A stretch of 6,470 bases of DNA, from positions 1 through 6,470 of the forward strand of contig CANGUI010000106.1 in assembly GCA_947457025.1 (NCBI GenBank). The letters run 5' to 3'. Positions 6,323 through 6,470 of this stretch are shown one piece after another. The position numbers and the translations under genes were made by a program. The DNA is from Flammeovirgaceae bacterium. GTDB taxonomy: Bacteria; Bacteroidota; Bacteroidia; Cytophagales; Cyclobacteriaceae. The notes below the pieces were generated by a model, which was not told the origin of the DNA, did not search any database, and was given only the letters and a program-made list of their open reading frames with translations. Position 1 is the stretch's first letter, and each line of letters starts with the position of its first letter.

Positions 6323-6340
6323 GGGCATCTCTAAAAACCC
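6323..6340. repeat. Presumed left terminal inverted repeat of the IS
   Basis: GGGCATCTCTAAAAACCC lies 57 bases upstream of the transposase ATG. It is called a terminal repeat by resemblance to IS5-family ends and by its position. Its inverted partner should lie beyond 6470, so neither exact length nor pairing can be confirmed here. Confidence 0.5.
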
Positions 6341-6372
6341 ATGCTAAATCTACAATAATCGGTTAACGGTTC

Positions 6373-6380
6373 TATCTTTG
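6373..6380 (+). promoter_or_regulatory. -7 promoter element (TATCTTTG) of the transposase
   Basis: An exact TAnnTTTG match ending 17 bases before the transposase ATG. The intervening sequence is purine-only (GAAAAAAAGAAAAAGAA), which may help ribosome loading without a strong Shine-Dalgarno. The element therefore appears to carry a promoter fitted to a Bacteroidota host. Confidence 0.65.
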
Positions 6381-6397
6381 GAAAAAAAGAAAAAGAA

Positions 6398-6470
6398 ATG
6401 GGTCACACAACGCGCGGATTATTTGATGAGCAGTTTCGGTTAGAAAAGATAAGCAAGCAAAACGATCCGC
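6398..6470 (+). CDS. IS5-family transposase, N-terminal fragment
   Basis: Only 24 complete codons are in the window: MGHTTRGLFDEQF followed by RLEKISKQNDP. The pattern LFDEQFRLEKISKQNDP matches the N-terminus I associate with IS5-family (DDE, DUF772-type) transposases, where it leads into the helical N-terminal domain. The catalytic residues lie beyond the window. The start is supported by the TATCTTTG promoter upstream and by the position just inside the presumed terminal repeat. The call rests on a short stretch. Confidence 0.72.
   Translation, partial: MGHTTRGLFDEQFRLEKISKQNDP

Larger units (their letters stand above)
6323..6470 (+). mobile_element. Left end of an IS5-family insertion sequence (continues past the window)
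   Basis: From about 6323 the composition turns AT-rich. A terminal-repeat-like segment (GGGCATCTCTAAAAACCC) is followed by a promoter and the start of a transposase. IS5-family elements commonly end in sequences related to this one (complement TAGAGATGCCC). The preceding TAA (6320-6322) could be a 3-base TNA target site, as used by some IS5 subgroups, but the second copy is outside the window. The left boundary is inferred, and whether the element is intact cannot be seen. Confidence 0.7.

Noticed and set aside
1..6470. CRISPR, tRNA, toxin-antitoxin, phage or defence system
   Set aside because: I found no regularly spaced repeats, cloverleaf, or recognisable protein pair; most genes are accounted for by housekeeping or single-gene families.

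Overview
The window looks like an ordinary chromosomal segment from a member of the Bacteroidota, most likely in or near the Cytophagales. Several genes are preceded by the Bacteroidota -7 promoter element TAnnTTTG (TATCTTTG or TATATTTG), and strong Shine-Dalgarno sequences are largely absent. Several proteins are of types I associate with this phylum. Placement below phylum is inference from protein style only. Base composition is slightly above half G+C by eye, falling clearly in the last ~150 bases where an insertion sequence begins.

Left part (1-1597). The window opens inside prfA (peptide chain release factor 1), on the minus strand and lacking its last ~85 codons. Divergent from it is a small DUF2805/TIGR03643-type gene of unknown role. 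A TATATTTG promoter then drives a rhodanese-like lipoprotein.

Middle (1602-2979). Four bases after the rhodanese stop begins a second predicted lipoprotein, of unknown function and probably beta-propeller-like. The two form a probable envelope-directed operon. Next is a 110-residue protein of no family I can name, converging with the following minus-strand gene across only 8 bases.

Right part (2980-6470). A nitronate monooxygenase/2-nitropropane dioxygenase family flavoprotein (minus) and DNA polymerase IV, dinB (plus), diverge from a shared ~105-base promoter region. A 209-base gap leads to an atypical short-chain dehydrogenase/reductase. About 50 bases after it an insertion sequence begins, apparently of the IS5 family: its presumed left terminal repeat, a TATCTTTG promoter and the first 24 codons of the transposase are visible.

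I see no CRISPR array, tRNA, rRNA, phage module, toxin-antitoxin pair or clear defence system. The points of most interest are promoter elements placed so close to the start codons of prfA and dinB that the mRNAs should be nearly leaderless, the lipidated rhodanese plus propeller pair, an unplaced small gene, an SDR without its catalytic Tyr/Lys, and the IS boundary.
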